Of a stretch of 64,000 bases of DNA, positions 1-9,753 are shown one piece after another. Positions within the stretch are counted from its first letter, which is position 1. Every line of letters starts with the position of its first letter. Origin of the DNA: Xanthomonas translucens pv. cerealis (GTDB taxonomy: Bacteria; Pseudomonadota; Gammaproteobacteria; Xanthomonadales; Xanthomonadaceae); the NCBI RefSeq assembly GCF_006838285.1, contig NZ_CP038228.1:930001-994000 (forward strand), given 5' to 3'. Made by a program: the position numbers and the translations under genes. Under the pieces are notes generated by a model. The model worked only from the letters and a program-made list of their open reading frames with translations, had not been told where the DNA came from and made no database searches.

Positions 1-524
1 AGGCACAGCACCAAGTCGGCGCTGGCGCCGATCTTGGCCGCGCGCCGCTCGCGCCAGGCCCATACCGACGGGCTCACGTAATGCACGGTGCGGATGCCGC
101 GCTGCTTGAGCCAGCGCTCCACGCCGAGGTTGAAGTCGGGCGCGTCGATGCCGACGAACACGTCCGGGCGCCAGTCCAGCAGGCGCTGGCACAGCGCGCG
201 CCGCAGTTGCAGCAGCCGCGGCAGATGCCGCAGCACCTCCATCAGGCCCATCACCGCCAGTTCGCTGGCATCGAACCAGGTCTGGCAGCCGGCGTTGCGC
301 ATCGCGTCGCCGCCGATGCCGGCGAATTCTGCATCCGGGTAGCGCGCGCGCAACGCCTCGATCAGCCCGGCGCCAAGCTGGTCGCCGGAGGCTTCGCCGG
401 CGATCAGGGCGATGCGGATGGAGCGGGGACCACAGACCGGGGACCGGGGACCGGCAACGCCCAGTACATCGGTTCCTCGCTTTTCCCTGGTCCCTGGTCC
501 CCGGTCCCCGGTCCCGGCACTCAT
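1..524 (-). CDS. lpxB: Lipid-A-disaccharide synthase LpxB, N-terminal part
   Basis: LpxB is a membrane-associated glycosyltransferase that joins UDP-2,3-diacylglucosamine to lipid X to make the lipid A disaccharide. The gene runs off the left edge; about 174 codons are present. The frame shows GEASGD (about residues 43-48), GIDAPDFN and [10 protein letters not shown], all typical of LpxB. The only in-frame start is an ATG whose ATGA overlaps the lpxA stop, so the protein begins with about 35 extra residues ([15 protein letters not shown]...CGPRS) before the usual [12 protein letters not shown] start. That extension is encoded by a GGGACC repeat element lying across the lpxA-lpxB junction. It is last in the lpxD-fabZ-lpxA-lpxB group seen here and is probably translationally coupled to lpxA. 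Function is certain; the translated start is likely but not proven. Confidence 0.95.
   Translation of the reverse strand, partial: MSAGTGDRGPGTREKRGTDVLGVAGPRSPVCGPRSIRIALIAGEASGDQLGAGLIEALRARYPDAEFAGIGGDAMRNAGCQTWFDASELAVMGLMEVLRHLPRLLQLRRALCQRLLDWRPDVFVGIDAPDFNLGVERWLKQRGIRTVHYVSPSVWAWRERRAAKIGASADLVLC
425..517. repeat. GGGACC composite inverted repeat, copy 1 (inside lpxB)
   Basis: On the + strand a left arm of tandem GGGGACC units (about 425-452) is followed by a short core and a right arm of GGTCCCC/GGTCCCT units (about 487-517), so the arms are inverted repeats. The same architecture recurs at 10367, 30842 and 35159. This copy lies inside the predicted lpxB reading frame and has no in-frame stop. 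Confidence 0.8.
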
Positions 525-1312
525 CGCAACAACGGCCGCTCGCTGGCTTCGATGAATTCCAGCATCGCGCGCACGTCCTCGCTGCTTTCGGCCAGCACCG
601 CCAGTTGCTGCTTGGCCTCGGCCAGCGGCAGGCCGGCCACGTACAGCGCGCGGTAGGCGCGCTTGATCGCGGCCAGGCGCTCGGTGTCGAACCCGCGGCG
701 CTTGAGGCCTTCGCTGTTGATGCCGCGCGGGCGCCCCAGCGAGTTGCCGCCGACCATGGTGAACGGCGGCACGTCGCCATTGATCAGCGCGCCCATGCCG
801 AGGAAGGCGTGATCGCCGATGCGGCAGAACTGGTGCGCGCCGGCGAAGCCGCTGATGATCACGTGGTCGCCGACTTCGACATGCCCAGCCAGGGTGGTAT
901 TGTTGGAGAACACGCAATGGTCGCCGACCACGCAATCGTGGGCGACGTGGGTGTAGGCCAGGAACCAGTTGTCGCTGCCGATGCGGGTGATGCCGCCGCC
1001 ATTGCCGGTGCCGCGGCTGACGGTGACGAACTCGCGGATCACGTTGCGGTCGCCCATCACCAGTTCGGTGCGCTCGCCGGCGAATTTCTTGTCCTGCGGA
1101 TCGCCGCCGAGCGCGACGTGGCCGACCAGGTGGTTGCCGCAGCCGATCCGGGTTGGGCCGATGATGCTGCAATGCGAACCGATCACGCTGCCTGCGCCGA
1201 TGTCGACTTCGGCGCCGATCAGGCTGAAGGCGCCGACGCGCACACCCGCCGCCAGCGTCGCCGACGGGTCGATCACCGCGGTGGGATGGATGAGAGGAGC
1301 GTTGTCGCTCAT
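521..1312 (-). CDS. lpxA: UDP-N-acetylglucosamine O-acyltransferase LpxA
   Basis: LpxA catalyses the first step of lipid A synthesis, transfer of a 3-hydroxyacyl chain from acyl-ACP to the 3-OH of UDP-GlcNAc in the cytoplasm. The 263-residue product matches the usual length (about 262). Its N-terminal two thirds are hexapeptide repeats of a left-handed beta helix, beginning [13 protein letters not shown]. The THVAHDC segment places the catalytic base at His125, as in E. coli. The C-terminus is the helical bundle. It starts 19 bases downstream of the fabZ stop and overlaps lpxB by four bases (ATGA), consistent with one transcript. Confidence 0.98.
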   Translation of the reverse strand: MSDNAPLIHPTAVIDPSATLAAGVRVGAFSLIGAEVDIGAGSVIGSHCSIIGPTRIGCGNHLVGHVALGGDPQDKKFAGERTELVMGDRNVIREFVTVSRGTGNGGGITRIGSDNWFLAYTHVAHDCVVGDHCVFSNNTTLAGHVEVGDHVIISGFAGAHQFCRIGDHAFLGMGALINGDVPPFTMVGGNSLGRPRGINSEGLKRRGFDTERLAAIKRAYRALYVAGLPLAEAKQQLAVLAESSEDVRAMLEFIEASERPLLR

Positions 1313-1331
1313 TGCAGCTCTCCTGCGTGGC

Positions 1332-1787
1332 TCATTCGTTGGTGCCGGCGCACAGTACCTCGGCGCAGGCGACGACCTTGCCGTCGACCTTGGCTTCGCC
1401 GTAGTACACGGCCATGTTGCGGATCACCCGCTTGATTTCCACGTGCAGCTCCAGCACATCGCCGGGCACGACCTGGCTGCTGAAGCGGGCCTTGTCGACC
1501 TTGACCATGTAGAACAGCTTGGACTGCGCATCGCGGCCCATCGCGAGCTGGGTCAGCACGCCGCCGGCCTGCGCCAGCGCCTCGATGATCAGCACGCCTG
1601 GCATGATCGGCTTGCCGGGGAAATGGCCCAGGAAGAACGGCTCGTTCACGCTGACGTTCTTGTGCGCCACGATCTTGCGGTTTTCGAAGTCGAGCGACAC
1701 CACCTTGTCCACCAGCAGGAACGGATAGCGGTGCGGGATCAACTTCTGGATCTGCTGGATGTCCGGCAGGGTCTGGTCGTGGCTCAT
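1332..1787 (-). CDS. fabZ: 3-hydroxyacyl-ACP dehydratase FabZ
   Basis: FabZ dehydrates (3R)-hydroxyacyl-ACP in fatty-acid elongation and competes with LpxA/LpxD for the same substrate, which explains its place among lipid A genes. The 151-residue protein is a single hot-dog domain. The [11 protein letters not shown] motif supplies His55 and the following IIEALAQ supplies Glu69, the catalytic pair. HRYPFLLVD is near the N-terminus. The ATG overlaps the lpxD stop by four bases (ATGA). Longer upstream extensions of this frame fall inside lpxD and are not likely. Confidence 0.98.
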   Translation of the reverse strand: MSHDQTLPDIQQIQKLIPHRYPFLLVDKVVSLDFENRKIVAHKNVSVNEPFFLGHFPGKPIMPGVLIIEALAQAGGVLTQLAMGRDAQSKLFYMVKVDKARFSSQVVPGDVLELHVEIKRVIRNMAVYYGEAKVDGKVVACAEVLCAGTNE

Positions 1788-2806
1788 TGCGTCTCCTTGC
1801 GGACAGACAGGATGCGACGGGCCAGGGCATCGAGCTGCTTGAAGCGCGCGGCGTTTTTGCGCCACGTGCGGTTGTCGGTCAACGGGGTGCCGGACGAGTA
1901 TTCGCCCGGCGCATGAATGGAATTGCGGACCACCGACTTGCCGGTGATCACCACCTTGTCGCAGATTTCCAGGTGGCCGACCACGCCGACCGCGCCGCCC
2001 AGCATGCAGTAGCGGCCGATCCTGGCGCTGCCGGCGATGCCGGTGCAGCCGGCGATCGCGCTGTGTGCGCCGATGTGCACGTTGTGCGCGACCTGCACCA
2101 GATTGTCCAGGCGCACGTCCTCTTCGAGCGTGGTGTCTTCCAGCGCGCCGCGATCGACGCAGGCGTTGGCGCCGATCTCGCAATCGTCGCCGATCGTCAC
2201 GCCGCCGAGCTGCGGCACCTTGATCCAGTGGCCGGCGTCCATCGCCAGGCCGAAGCCGTCGGCGCCGAGCACCGCGCCGGGATGGATGCGCACGCGCTTG
2301 CCCAGGCGCACGCGGGTGACCAGGGTGACCCGGGCGATCAGTTCGCAGCCGTCGCCGACCTGGCAATCGTCGCCGATCACGCAGCCCGGACCGATCACGC
2401 AGCCGTCGCCGATCACGCTGCGCGCGCCGATGCTGACGAAGGCCCCGATATGCGCGCCGGCGGCGATCTGCGCGCTAGAGTCGATGCTGGCGCTGGGATG
2501 GATGCCGGGCGGCCGCGCTGGCGCCACGTCGAACAGCGCGGCGATCTTGGCGAAGGCGACGTAAGGATCGCGCGCGATCAGCGCAGTGCCGGGCGCCGCT
2601 TCGGCATCGTCTGAGCGCAGCACCACCACCGCCGCGGCGCTGTCGGCCAGCTGCGCACGGTAGCGCGGATTGGCCAGGAAACTGAGCTGGCCGGGACCGG
2701 CATGCGCCAGCGTGGCAACGCCATGCACGGCAACGCCACCGTCGCCATGCAGCTGCAAGCCGAAGCGCTCGGCGATCTCGTGTGCGGTATGGGAAGGAGT
2801 ATTCAC
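1784..2806 (-). CDS. lpxD: UDP-3-O-acylglucosamine N-acyltransferase LpxD
   Basis: LpxD adds the N-linked 3-hydroxyacyl chain to UDP-3-O-acylglucosamine, the third step of lipid A synthesis. The 340-residue length is normal. The N-terminal uridine-binding domain (about residues 1-100) is followed by hexapeptide repeats of a left-handed beta helix (about 101-310) and a C-terminal helix. His241 in LVQVAHNVHIG is the expected catalytic base. It is the first gene after a 316-base gap from bamA. In enterics skp lies in that position; no skp-like frame is visible here. Confidence 0.98.
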   Translation of the reverse strand: MNTPSHTAHEIAERFGLQLHGDGGVAVHGVATLAHAGPGQLSFLANPRYRAQLADSAAAVVVLRSDDAEAAPGTALIARDPYVAFAKIAALFDVAPARPPGIHPSASIDSSAQIAAGAHIGAFVSIGARSVIGDGCVIGPGCVIGDDCQVGDGCELIARVTLVTRVRLGKRVRIHPGAVLGADGFGLAMDAGHWIKVPQLGGVTIGDDCEIGANACVDRGALEDTTLEEDVRLDNLVQVAHNVHIGAHSAIAGCTGIAGSARIGRYCMLGGAVGVVGHLEICDKVVITGKSVVRNSIHAPGEYSSGTPLTDNRTWRKNAARFKQLDALARRILSVRKETQ

Positions 2807-2993
2807 TCGCGGATTCTACCGTGTGCCACCGGCACGGTCATGCTGCGCCTGTGCGGCAGGCAGCGCAGGCCCCACCTACCCACCAGCCAGGCTGCGATCA
2901 ATCAACTGGAGAAAAGCCCCTGACTGGCCCACAACGCGATTACTCATCTGGACAAGATCCCGGATCAGATCGCAGTCAACCGGCTGGAGCAAA

Positions 2994-3014
2994 GCCCCCT
3001 TTTGTAAAGGGGGC
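2994..3014. repeat. C5/G5 palindrome in bamA-lpxD gap
   Basis: A 9-bp perfect inverted repeat (GCCCCCTTT and AAAGGGGGC, 3-nt loop) is followed directly by a short GCGCC/GGCGC inverted repeat. It lies in the 2807-3122 gap, which otherwise holds only the bamA-proximal hairpins and no gene. It resembles short extragenic palindromes and could also slow transcription. Confidence 0.55.
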
Positions 3015-3083
3015 GCGCCGACAGGCGCGGGGATTTGGCGAGCTAAGCCCGGGGCCCAGGTTCCCGCTACGCGGCAGCCTGGG

Positions 3084-3137
3084 GCCGCCAGGGCAACGCC
3101 CTGGCGGCGGGTGGGCAGTTCCTCAGAACTGCCCACC
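3084..3137 (-). terminator. Two tandem hairpins at the end of bamA
   Basis: Reading with bamA, a perfect 12-bp stem (3126-3137 with 3110-3121) has the bamA stop codon (3123-3125) in its 4-nt loop. It is followed by a second perfect 11-bp stem (3098-3108 with 3084-3094, 3-nt loop). There is no long T tract directly after, so this may be a 3'-end stabilising or attenuating structure rather than a standard intrinsic terminator. Confidence 0.55.
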
Positions 3138-5489
3138 AAACGTGAACTGCAGGCGCTCGATCTCGTCGTTGTCTTCCTTCTTCAACGGGATCGCGTAGCT
3201 GATCGAGATCGGGCCGACCGGTGCGCGCCACAGCAGCGCCACGCCAGTGGAAGCGCGCAGTTCGTTGGTCTTGTAGTTGTCCACGCCGTTGAACACGTTG
3301 CCGACGTCGACGAACGCGGAGATGCGTGCCGAGGGGCTGTCGAACAGCTTCGGGAAGTACATTTCCGCCGAACCCACGGTCTTGAACGAGCCGCCCAGCG
3401 GCTGTCCTCGTCTGTAGGACTGCGTGGCCTCCGAACGCGGGCCGAGGGTGTTGTCCTCGAAACCGCGCACCGAGTTGGTGCCGCCGGCGTAGAAGTTCTC
3501 GTAGAACGGCAGGCCCGCGGCGGTGAGCGTGCGGGTGGTGCCGTCGGGGTTGGTGATGGTGCGGCTGACGTCGCTGCCGTAGCTGTCGCCGTAGCCGAAT
3601 TCGGCGCGGGTATTGAGCACCAGCGACGGAATCAGCGTCCAGTACTTGGAGATCTGGTAGTTCAGCTTCCAGTATTCGACGGTGGAGCCGGGCAGGGTGG
3701 CTTCCAGGCCGACGCGCTGGTACATGCCGCGGGTCGGCATGAAGTAGTCGTTGCGGGTATCGCGCGCCCAGCCCAGCTCGCTGCGCCAGGCGTGGAAGGT
3801 GCGCTGGCCGATCGCATCGATGTAGTCGATGATCGCCCGCGGGGTGTAGTTGGGGTAGGTGGTGATCTGGTTGCTGTCGATGCCGAACATCAGCGAGACG
3901 GTGTCGTTCTCGGTGATCGGCACGCCGAAGATCACCTGCGCCGCGCCGTTCTTGCTGTTGTACTGGGCGGTGCCGAAGTCGGAGTAGTCGAGCTTGCGCC
4001 AGGACACGTTGTAGCCCAGCGACACGCCGTCGTCGGTGAAGAACGGATTGGTGTAGGAGAACGCGTAGCGCTCCTGGTAGCTGCTGCGCGAGGCGTCCAC
4101 CGAGACGCGGTTGCCGCCGCCCAGGAAGTTGTTCTGCGACAGCTGCACCGAGGTGGTCACGCCGTAGGTCTGCGAATAGCCCAGGCCGAAGGTGAAGCTG
4201 CCCGAGGTGGTTTCCTTGACGCTGTAGACCACGTCGACCTTGTCGTTGCTGCCCGGCACCGGCGGCGTTTCCACGTTCACCGATTCGAAATAGCCCAGGC
4301 GCTGCAGGCGGACCTTGGAACGGTCGATCGCGGCCTGCGAATACCAGCTGTTCTCGAACTGGCGCATCTCGCGGCGCAACACTTCGTCGGAGGTGCGGGT
4401 ATTGCCCTTGAACACGATGCGTCGCACCGACACGCGCGGGCCCGGCACCACCTGCAGGTTGATCGCGACGGTGCGCTTCTCGCGGTCGGTGGTGGGGATC
4501 GGGTTGACCTTGGCGAAGGCGTAGCCGATGTTGCTGAGGGTGTTGGTGATCGCGTCGGAGCTGAGCTCCAGCAGCGCGCGCGAGAAGGTGTCGCCCGGCT
4601 TCGGAATCACCAGCTTCTCGACCTCTTCCTGCGGCAGCACGGTATCGCCGGTGACCTTGATGTCGGAGATTTTGTACTGCTCGCCTTCGGTGATGCCGGC
4701 GGTCAGGTACATGTCGCGCTTGTCGGGGCTGATCGCCACCTGGGTGGAATCGACGCTGAAATCGACATAGCCGCGGTCCAGGTACCAGGAGTTGAGCTTT
4801 TCCAGGTCGCCGGACAGTTTTTCCTTGGAGTACTGGTCGTCGCGGCGGTACCACGATAGCCAGTTGTGCTCGCGCGATTCCCAGCTGTCGAGAATGTCCT
4901 TGGTGGCGAACTTCTCGGTGCCGATCAGGTTGACGTGCTGGATCTTGGCGGCCTTGCCTTCCTTGATCGCGATCGCCACATCGACCCGGTTGCGGTCCAG
5001 CGGGCTCACCGTCGGGGTGATCTCGACGTTGTACTTGCCGCGGTTGTTGTACTGGCGGGTCAGTTCCTGGGTCACCCGGTCCAGGCTCAGCCGGTCGAAG
5101 GTGCCGCCCTCGCTCAGGCCGATGTCGGACAGGCCCTTGAGCAGTTCTTCGCTCTTGATGTCCTTGTTGCCGGTGACGGTCAGCTTGTTGATCGCCGGGC
5201 GTTCCTTGACCGTGACCACCAGGATGTTGCCCTGGCGATCGACCTGCACGTCCTCGAAGAAGCCGGTGCGGTACAGCGCGCGGATCGCCTCGCCGACCTT
5301 GGCCTCGTCCACCGTGTCGCCGCGTTCCACCGGCAGATAGGTGAACACGGTGCCGGAGGAGATGCGTTGCAGCCCGTCGACGCGGATGTCGCTGGCGGTG
5401 AAGGGCTCCGTCGCCTGGGCCAGGACCGGCAAGCTGAAGCTGGCGGCGAGGGCGAGGGCTAGCAGGCGGCGAGTGGGAAATCGCGTCAT
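3123..5489 (-). CDS. bamA: Outer-membrane assembly factor BamA
   Basis: BamA is the essential Omp85 insertase that folds beta-barrel proteins into the outer membrane. From the ATG at 5489 it is 788 residues: a signal peptide (about 1-24, ending VLAQA), POTRA domains starting FTASDIRVDGLQRIS (to about residue 420), then the 16-strand barrel ending in FTFGGQF with the terminal aromatic residue recognised by the Bam complex. An upstream ATG at 5579 overlaps the rseP stop and would add 30 residues in front of the signal peptide. The signal peptide argues for 5489, although that start lacks an obvious Shine-Dalgarno site. The rseP-bamA order is conserved in many Proteobacteria. Confidence 0.97.
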   Translation of the reverse strand: MTRFPTRRLLALALAASFSLPVLAQATEPFTASDIRVDGLQRISSGTVFTYLPVERGDTVDEAKVGEAIRALYRTGFFEDVQVDRQGNILVVTVKERPAINKLTVTGNKDIKSEELLKGLSDIGLSEGGTFDRLSLDRVTQELTRQYNNRGKYNVEITPTVSPLDRNRVDVAIAIKEGKAAKIQHVNLIGTEKFATKDILDSWESREHNWLSWYRRDDQYSKEKLSGDLEKLNSWYLDRGYVDFSVDSTQVAISPDKRDMYLTAGITEGEQYKISDIKVTGDTVLPQEEVEKLVIPKPGDTFSRALLELSSDAITNTLSNIGYAFAKVNPIPTTDREKRTVAINLQVVPGPRVSVRRIVFKGNTRTSDEVLRREMRQFENSWYSQAAIDRSKVRLQRLGYFESVNVETPPVPGSNDKVDVVYSVKETTSGSFTFGLGYSQTYGVTTSVQLSQNNFLGGGNRVSVDASRSSYQERYAFSYTNPFFTDDGVSLGYNVSWRKLDYSDFGTAQYNSKNGAAQVIFGVPITENDTVSLMFGIDSNQITTYPNYTPRAIIDYIDAIGQRTFHAWRSELGWARDTRNDYFMPTRGMYQRVGLEATLPGSTVEYWKLNYQISKYWTLIPSLVLNTRAEFGYGDSYGSDVSRTITNPDGTTRTLTAAGLPFYENFYAGGTNSVRGFEDNTLGPRSEATQSYRRGQPLGGSFKTVGSAEMYFPKLFDSPSARISAFVDVGNVFNGVDNYKTNELRASTGVALLWRAPVGPISISYAIPLKKEDNDEIERLQFTFGGQF

Positions 5490-5575
5490 GTCACGTCCGG
5501 TAGAGGTCGATATCGTTGTTGCATGGGCGCCGGCGTAAGACGACGACAGCGGGGGCGAGTGGATCAGCATCGGGT

Positions 5576-6940
5576 TCATCGCAAGACCTGGCCGAAGATG
5601 TCGTTGTAGAACGCCAACCCCATCAGCCCAGCCAGCATCGTCAGGCCGACGACCTGCCCCGTGGCCATGGCTCGCTCGCTCAGCGGGCTACCCTTGACCA
5701 ACTCAATAAGGTAATACAGCAAGTGCCCGCCGTCCAAGATTGGAATCGGCAGCAGGTTCATGATCGCCAGGCTCAGCGACAGCAGCGCCAGGAAATACAG
5801 GAATACGTCCGGCCCCTGCTTGGCCGAGCCGTTGGCCACCTTGGCGATGCTGATCGGCCCGGACACGTTCTTCATCGAGGCATGGCCGGTCAGCATGCGC
5901 CGGATCAGCCCCAGCGTATCCCCGGCCAGCTTGCCGGTCTCGCGGAACGCGACCGGGATCGCCGCCAGCGGGCCGTATTGCAGCCTGGCGTCGAACGCCG
6001 GCGGTGGGCGGTCCTGTTGGCCGAGGTCCACGCCCAGCGACAGGCCCTTCAGCCGCGGATCCTTGCTCGGGGTAAGGCGCACGTCCAGCGCCAGCCGCTC
6101 GCCATTGCGCTCGACCTCGATCAGGCCGCTGCCGCCGTTCCTGGCCAAGGCCCGCACCTGCGGGGCGACCTGGTCGGCGCTGACCACCGCGGCGCCATCC
6201 ACCGCCAGGATGCGGTCGTCGGGGCGCAGCACGCCGTCGGCAGCCGAGCCCGGGCTCACCTTGGCCACGATCGCCGGTTGCAGGGCGAAGCGCCAGGTGA
6301 GGCCGGCCAGGCGCGGTACCTGCTGCTCGTCGAAGTCGGCAGGCAGCTGCGACAGGCGCAGCGTGTGCACGCGGATGGCGCCGTCGCGGCTGTCCTCGGT
6401 CTGGATGCGCACATCGGCGCGGTCCATCGCCGCCACGGTCAGCTGCATGCTGGCATCGCTCCAGCTGGACACTTCGCGCGTGCCGATGCGCACGATGCGC
6501 TCGCCCGGCTGCAGCCCGGCCTGCAGCGCCAGGCCGTCGGCCCGGCCGACGACCGCGGCGTAATCCTGCTTGCCGATCACGAACATCGCCCACAGCAGCG
6601 CCACGCACAGCAACAGGTTGGCGACCGGGCCGGCGGCGACGATGGCGATGCGCTGCCACACGTGCTTGTTGTTGAAGGCTTGGTCGCGCTCGGCCGGGGC
6701 CACCTCGCCCTCGCGCTCGTCGAGCATCTTCACGTAGCCACCCAGCGGAATCGCGGCGATCGCGAACTCGGTGCCATGGCGGTCGTAGTACGACCACAGC
6801 GGCTTGCCGAAGCCCACCGAGAAGCGCAGTACCTTGACCCCGCAGCGGCGCGCGACCCAGAAATGGCCGTACTCATGGAAGGTCACCAGCACGCCCAGGC
6901 TGACGATCATCCACCAGACGGACCCGATGAAATCACCCAT
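5576..6940 (-). CDS. rseP: RIP metalloprotease RseP
   Basis: RseP is the inner-membrane site-2 protease that cuts anti-sigma factors such as RseA after DegS, releasing sigma-E. The 454-residue protein has the zinc motif HEYGH at residues 22-26 in the first membrane helix, two central PDZ regions (about 130-310), and the second catalytic segment NLLPIPILDGG near the C-terminus followed by the last membrane helix. It sits immediately upstream of bamA, a usual arrangement linking envelope stress to outer-membrane assembly. Confidence 0.97.
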   Translation of the reverse strand: MGDFIGSVWWMIVSLGVLVTFHEYGHFWVARRCGVKVLRFSVGFGKPLWSYYDRHGTEFAIAAIPLGGYVKMLDEREGEVAPAERDQAFNNKHVWQRIAIVAAGPVANLLLCVALLWAMFVIGKQDYAAVVGRADGLALQAGLQPGERIVRIGTREVSSWSDASMQLTVAAMDRADVRIQTEDSRDGAIRVHTLRLSQLPADFDEQQVPRLAGLTWRFALQPAIVAKVSPGSAADGVLRPDDRILAVDGAAVVSADQVAPQVRALARNGGSGLIEVERNGERLALDVRLTPSKDPRLKGLSLGVDLGQQDRPPPAFDARLQYGPLAAIPVAFRETGKLAGDTLGLIRRMLTGHASMKNVSGPISIAKVANGSAKQGPDVFLYFLALLSLSLAIMNLLPIPILDGGHLLYYLIELVKGSPLSERAMATGQVVGLTMLAGLMGLAFYNDIFGQVLR

Positions 6941-6966
6941 GCGCGTGGCTCATAGGGGTGTGCGTG

Positions 6967-8154
6967 TCAGACATGGGCAGGCTGGCGGGCAATGGCGAGT
7001 TCGGTGATCTTGCGCGATTGCGCATCCGCCGCCAGCAGCGCGTCCAGGCAGTCGGCCGCGCCTGCAGGCAGCACGGTCAGGGCGTTCTCGACCAGCGCAG
7101 GAATCGATAGGAAACCGATACGGCCCTGAAGAAAGGCTGAAACAGCGACTTCGTTGGCCGCATTCAGGATCGCCGGGGCGCTGCCGCCGGCCTGCATCGC
7201 GCGCCAGGCCAGGCCCAGGCAGGGGAAGGCATCAAGGTCCGCCGGCTCGAATTCCAGGCGGCCATGCGCCAGCAGGTCCAGCCCGGCGACCCCGGATTCG
7301 ATCCGCTGCGGCCAGCCCAGGCCCACCGCCAGGGTGGTGCGCATGTCCGGCAACCCCATCTGCGCCAAGGTGGAACCGTCGATGAACTCGACCAGCGAGT
7401 GGACCAGGCTCTGTGGGTGCACCAGCACCTCGATGCGCGCCGGCGGCAGCGCGAACAGGTGATGCGCCTCGATCACTTCCAGGCCCTTGTTCATCAAGGT
7501 CGCCGAATCGACCGAAATCTTCGGCCCCATCGACCACTTCGGGTGCGCCACCGCCTGCGCCGGGGTCACGCCCTGCAGCCGGTTGCGGTCCCAGCCGCGG
7601 AACGGGCCGCCGGAGGCGGTCAGCAGCACCCGCCGCACCTCGGCGCCGGCCTGGCGCGAGCGCAGGCACTGGAAGATCGCGTTGTGTTCGCTGTCGATCG
7701 GGATGATCTCGGCCCCGGCGGCGGCGGCGGCGGCGGTGACCAGCTCGCCGGCCAGCACCAGCGATTCCTTGTTGGCAAGCAGCAGGCGCTTGCCAGCGCG
7801 GGCCGCGGCCAGGGTTGAGGCCAGACCGGCGGCGCCGACGATGGCGGCGACCACGCTGTCGCAGGCGTCGCTGGCCACCAGCTGGTCCAGTGCGGCGGCG
7901 CCGGCATGCGCTTCGGTGCGCAGCCCGGCGGCACGCAGGCCGTCGCGCAGCGCCGGGTACAGGCCCGGGTCGGCGATCACTGCGTGCGCCGGCCGGTGCG
8001 TGGCGCACAGCGCCAGCAGCGCGGCGACGTTGCCGCCGGCGGCCAGCACGCTAGCGCGCAACCGCTGCGGATGGCGCGCAATCACGTCAAGCGCCGAAGC
8101 GCCGATTGAGCCAGTGGCGCCGAGCACGGCGATGTGGCGGACGGCATCGGCCAT
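6967..8154 (-). CDS. dxr: 1-deoxy-D-xylulose 5-phosphate reductoisomerase
   Basis: Dxr (IspC) converts DXP to 2-C-methyl-erythritol 4-phosphate, the committed step of the MEP isoprenoid pathway. The start [18 protein letters not shown] carries the NADPH-binding GATGSIG motif. [19 protein letters not shown] and the [25 protein letters not shown] block are signature active-site segments. The length of 395 residues is normal. It starts two bases after the cdsA stop. Its place between cdsA and rseP differs from E. coli, where dxr lies between frr and uppS. Confidence 0.98.
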   Translation of the reverse strand: MADAVRHIAVLGATGSIGASALDVIARHPQRLRASVLAAGGNVAALLALCATHRPAHAVIADPGLYPALRDGLRAAGLRTEAHAGAAALDQLVASDACDSVVAAIVGAAGLASTLAAARAGKRLLLANKESLVLAGELVTAAAAAAGAEIIPIDSEHNAIFQCLRSRQAGAEVRRVLLTASGGPFRGWDRNRLQGVTPAQAVAHPKWSMGPKISVDSATLMNKGLEVIEAHHLFALPPARIEVLVHPQSLVHSLVEFIDGSTLAQMGLPDMRTTLAVGLGWPQRIESGVAGLDLLAHGRLEFEPADLDAFPCLGLAWRAMQAGGSAPAILNAANEVAVSAFLQGRIGFLSIPALVENALTVLPAGAADCLDALLAADAQSRKITELAIARQPAHV

Positions 8155-8156
8155 AT

Positions 8157-8981
8157 TCAGAAACCGAAGATGTCCTTGCCCAGCGCGAAGATCGGCAGCG
8201 CCGCCAGCACGCCGTCGATGCGGTCCAGCACGCCGCCGTGGCCGGGGATCACGTGGCCCGAGTCCTTGGCCCCGACGTGGCGCTTGAGCAGGCTCTCGAA
8301 CAGGTCGCCGACCACCGAGGCCAACACGCTGACCGCGGCCACGATCAACAGGCCGGGCAGCTGCGGCAGGGTGACCCCGGCCAGCCAGCCGAAGCCGGCG
8401 GCGCAGACCAGGCCGGCCAGCAGCCCGCCGAGCAGGCCTTCCACGGTCTTGTTGGGACTGATCCGCGGCGCCAGCTTGTGCTTGCCGAACTGGCGCCCGG
8501 CGAAATAGGCGCCGGAATCGGCGGCCCACACCGTGACCAGCGCGGTCAGCAGCCAGCGGTGTCCGTTCGGTTCGCTGGCATGGATCAGGCCCAGCGCGGC
8601 CCAGGCCGGGACGATCGCCAGGGTGGCGGCAGCCAGCTTGAACACCCGCGCATAGGTGGCGTGATCGGAGCCGAACTGGAAGAAGCGCAGCCACAGCAGC
8701 GCCACGCACCACCAGCCGACGCCGGCCAGGGTGGTCAGCTGGAACAGCACCAGCGAACCGGCCGAGGCCCACACCAGCAGCACCATCAGCAGCAGGTTCA
8801 GCACCAGCAGGATGGTGCGCGGCAAGGTGTCGTCGACCTCGGCCAGCTTCAGCCATTCCCACAGGCCGACCAGGAAGATCAGCGCGGCCAGCGCCGCCAA
8901 CCATTGCGTCGGCAGCAGCAAGATGGCGCAAATGGCCAGCGGGGCCATGATCAGCGCGGCGATGACGCGGGTACGGGTCAT
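8157..8981 (-). CDS. cdsA: Phosphatidate cytidylyltransferase CdsA
   Basis: CdsA makes CDP-diacylglycerol from phosphatidic acid and CTP in the inner membrane, feeding all phospholipid synthesis. The 274-residue product starts [14 protein letters not shown], has about eight hydrophobic helices, and contains the CDP-diglyceride synthase signature region near the C-terminus ([25 protein letters not shown]). Its ATG overlaps the uppS stop by ATGA, so the two are coupled. Confidence 0.97.
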   Translation of the reverse strand: MTRTRVIAALIMAPLAICAILLLPTQWLAALAALIFLVGLWEWLKLAEVDDTLPRTILLVLNLLLMVLLVWASAGSLVLFQLTTLAGVGWWCVALLWLRFFQFGSDHATYARVFKLAAATLAIVPAWAALGLIHASEPNGHRWLLTALVTVWAADSGAYFAGRQFGKHKLAPRISPNKTVEGLLGGLLAGLVCAAGFGWLAGVTLPQLPGLLIVAAVSVLASVVGDLFESLLKRHVGAKDSGHVIPGHGGVLDRIDGVLAALPIFALGKDIFGF

Positions 8982-9736
8982 GCGGATGTGTTCTCCGTCG
9001 CCGGGGCGACTTGCGCGCTGGTCAGGCCGAAACGCCGCTCGCGGCTGGCGTAGTCGTCCAGGGCTTGTTGCAGCACCTCGGCGCCGAACTCGGGCCACAG
9101 GGTCTCGGTGAACCACAGTTCGGTGTAGGCCAGCTGCCAGAGCAGGAAATTGCTGATGCGCACGTCGCCGCCGGTGCGGATGAACAGGTCCGGCGGAGGC
9201 AGGTCGGACAGCGCCATGCGCGCCGACAGCAGCTCCTCGTCGATCTGCTCGGGGCGCAGGCGCCCAGCCGCCACGTCTTCGGCCAACGCCCGTGCGGCCT
9301 GGGCGATGTCCTGGCGGCCGCCGTAGCTGGCCGCGATCGACAGGTGCAGGGCGTGGTTGTGCTGGGTGCCGGCTTCGGCCTGGGCCATGCGCTGGCGCAG
9401 CGACGGCGCGAAGCGCGAGCGGTCGCCGATGAAGCGCACGCGCACGCCGCGCCGCTGCAGTTCCTCGACCTCGCGGTCCAGCGCGTGCAGGAACAGCTTC
9501 ATCAGCGCGTCCACTTCTTCCTGCGGCCGGCCCCAGTTCTCGCTGGAGAAGGCGAACAGGGTTAGCGCGGGGATGCCGCGCTCCAGGCAGAAGTCGATGG
9601 TGCGGTTGACCGCGCGCGCGCCGGCGCGGTGGCCGATCACGCGCGGCCGCCGGCGCCGCTGCGCCCAGCGGCCGTTGCCATCCATGATGATGGCGATGTG
9701 GTGGGGCAGGGACATGGAAGAGGGGTCCGAAGGCAT
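8978..9736 (-). CDS. uppS: Undecaprenyl diphosphate synthase UppS
   Basis: UppS (IspU) is the cis-prenyltransferase that makes the C55 lipid carrier for peptidoglycan and O-antigen. The motif [10 protein letters not shown] near the N-terminus contains the catalytic Asp and the diphosphate-binding loop. FAFSSENW and [19 protein letters not shown] are the other conserved blocks. From the ATG at 9736 it is 252 residues; a second ATG seven codons later (9715) is also possible. It lies 17 bases after frr. Confidence 0.97.
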   Translation of the reverse strand: MPSDPSSMSLPHHIAIIMDGNGRWAQRRRRPRVIGHRAGARAVNRTIDFCLERGIPALTLFAFSSENWGRPQEEVDALMKLFLHALDREVEELQRRGVRVRFIGDRSRFAPSLRQRMAQAEAGTQHNHALHLSIAASYGGRQDIAQAARALAEDVAAGRLRPEQIDEELLSARMALSDLPPPDLFIRTGGDVRISNFLLWQLAYTELWFTETLWPEFGAEVLQQALDDYASRERRFGLTSAQVAPATENTSA

Positions 9737-9753
9737 GGCCGCGAGGCGCAGGC

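Noticed and set aside
2670..4859. A 700-codon open frame antisense to bamA
   Set aside because: It overlaps the POTRA and barrel coding region of an unmistakable bamA and shows no protein motif.
5490..5579. An upstream ATG for bamA that overlaps the rseP stop
   Set aside because: It would place 30 polar residues ahead of a clear signal peptide. Kept only as a possible coupling start.
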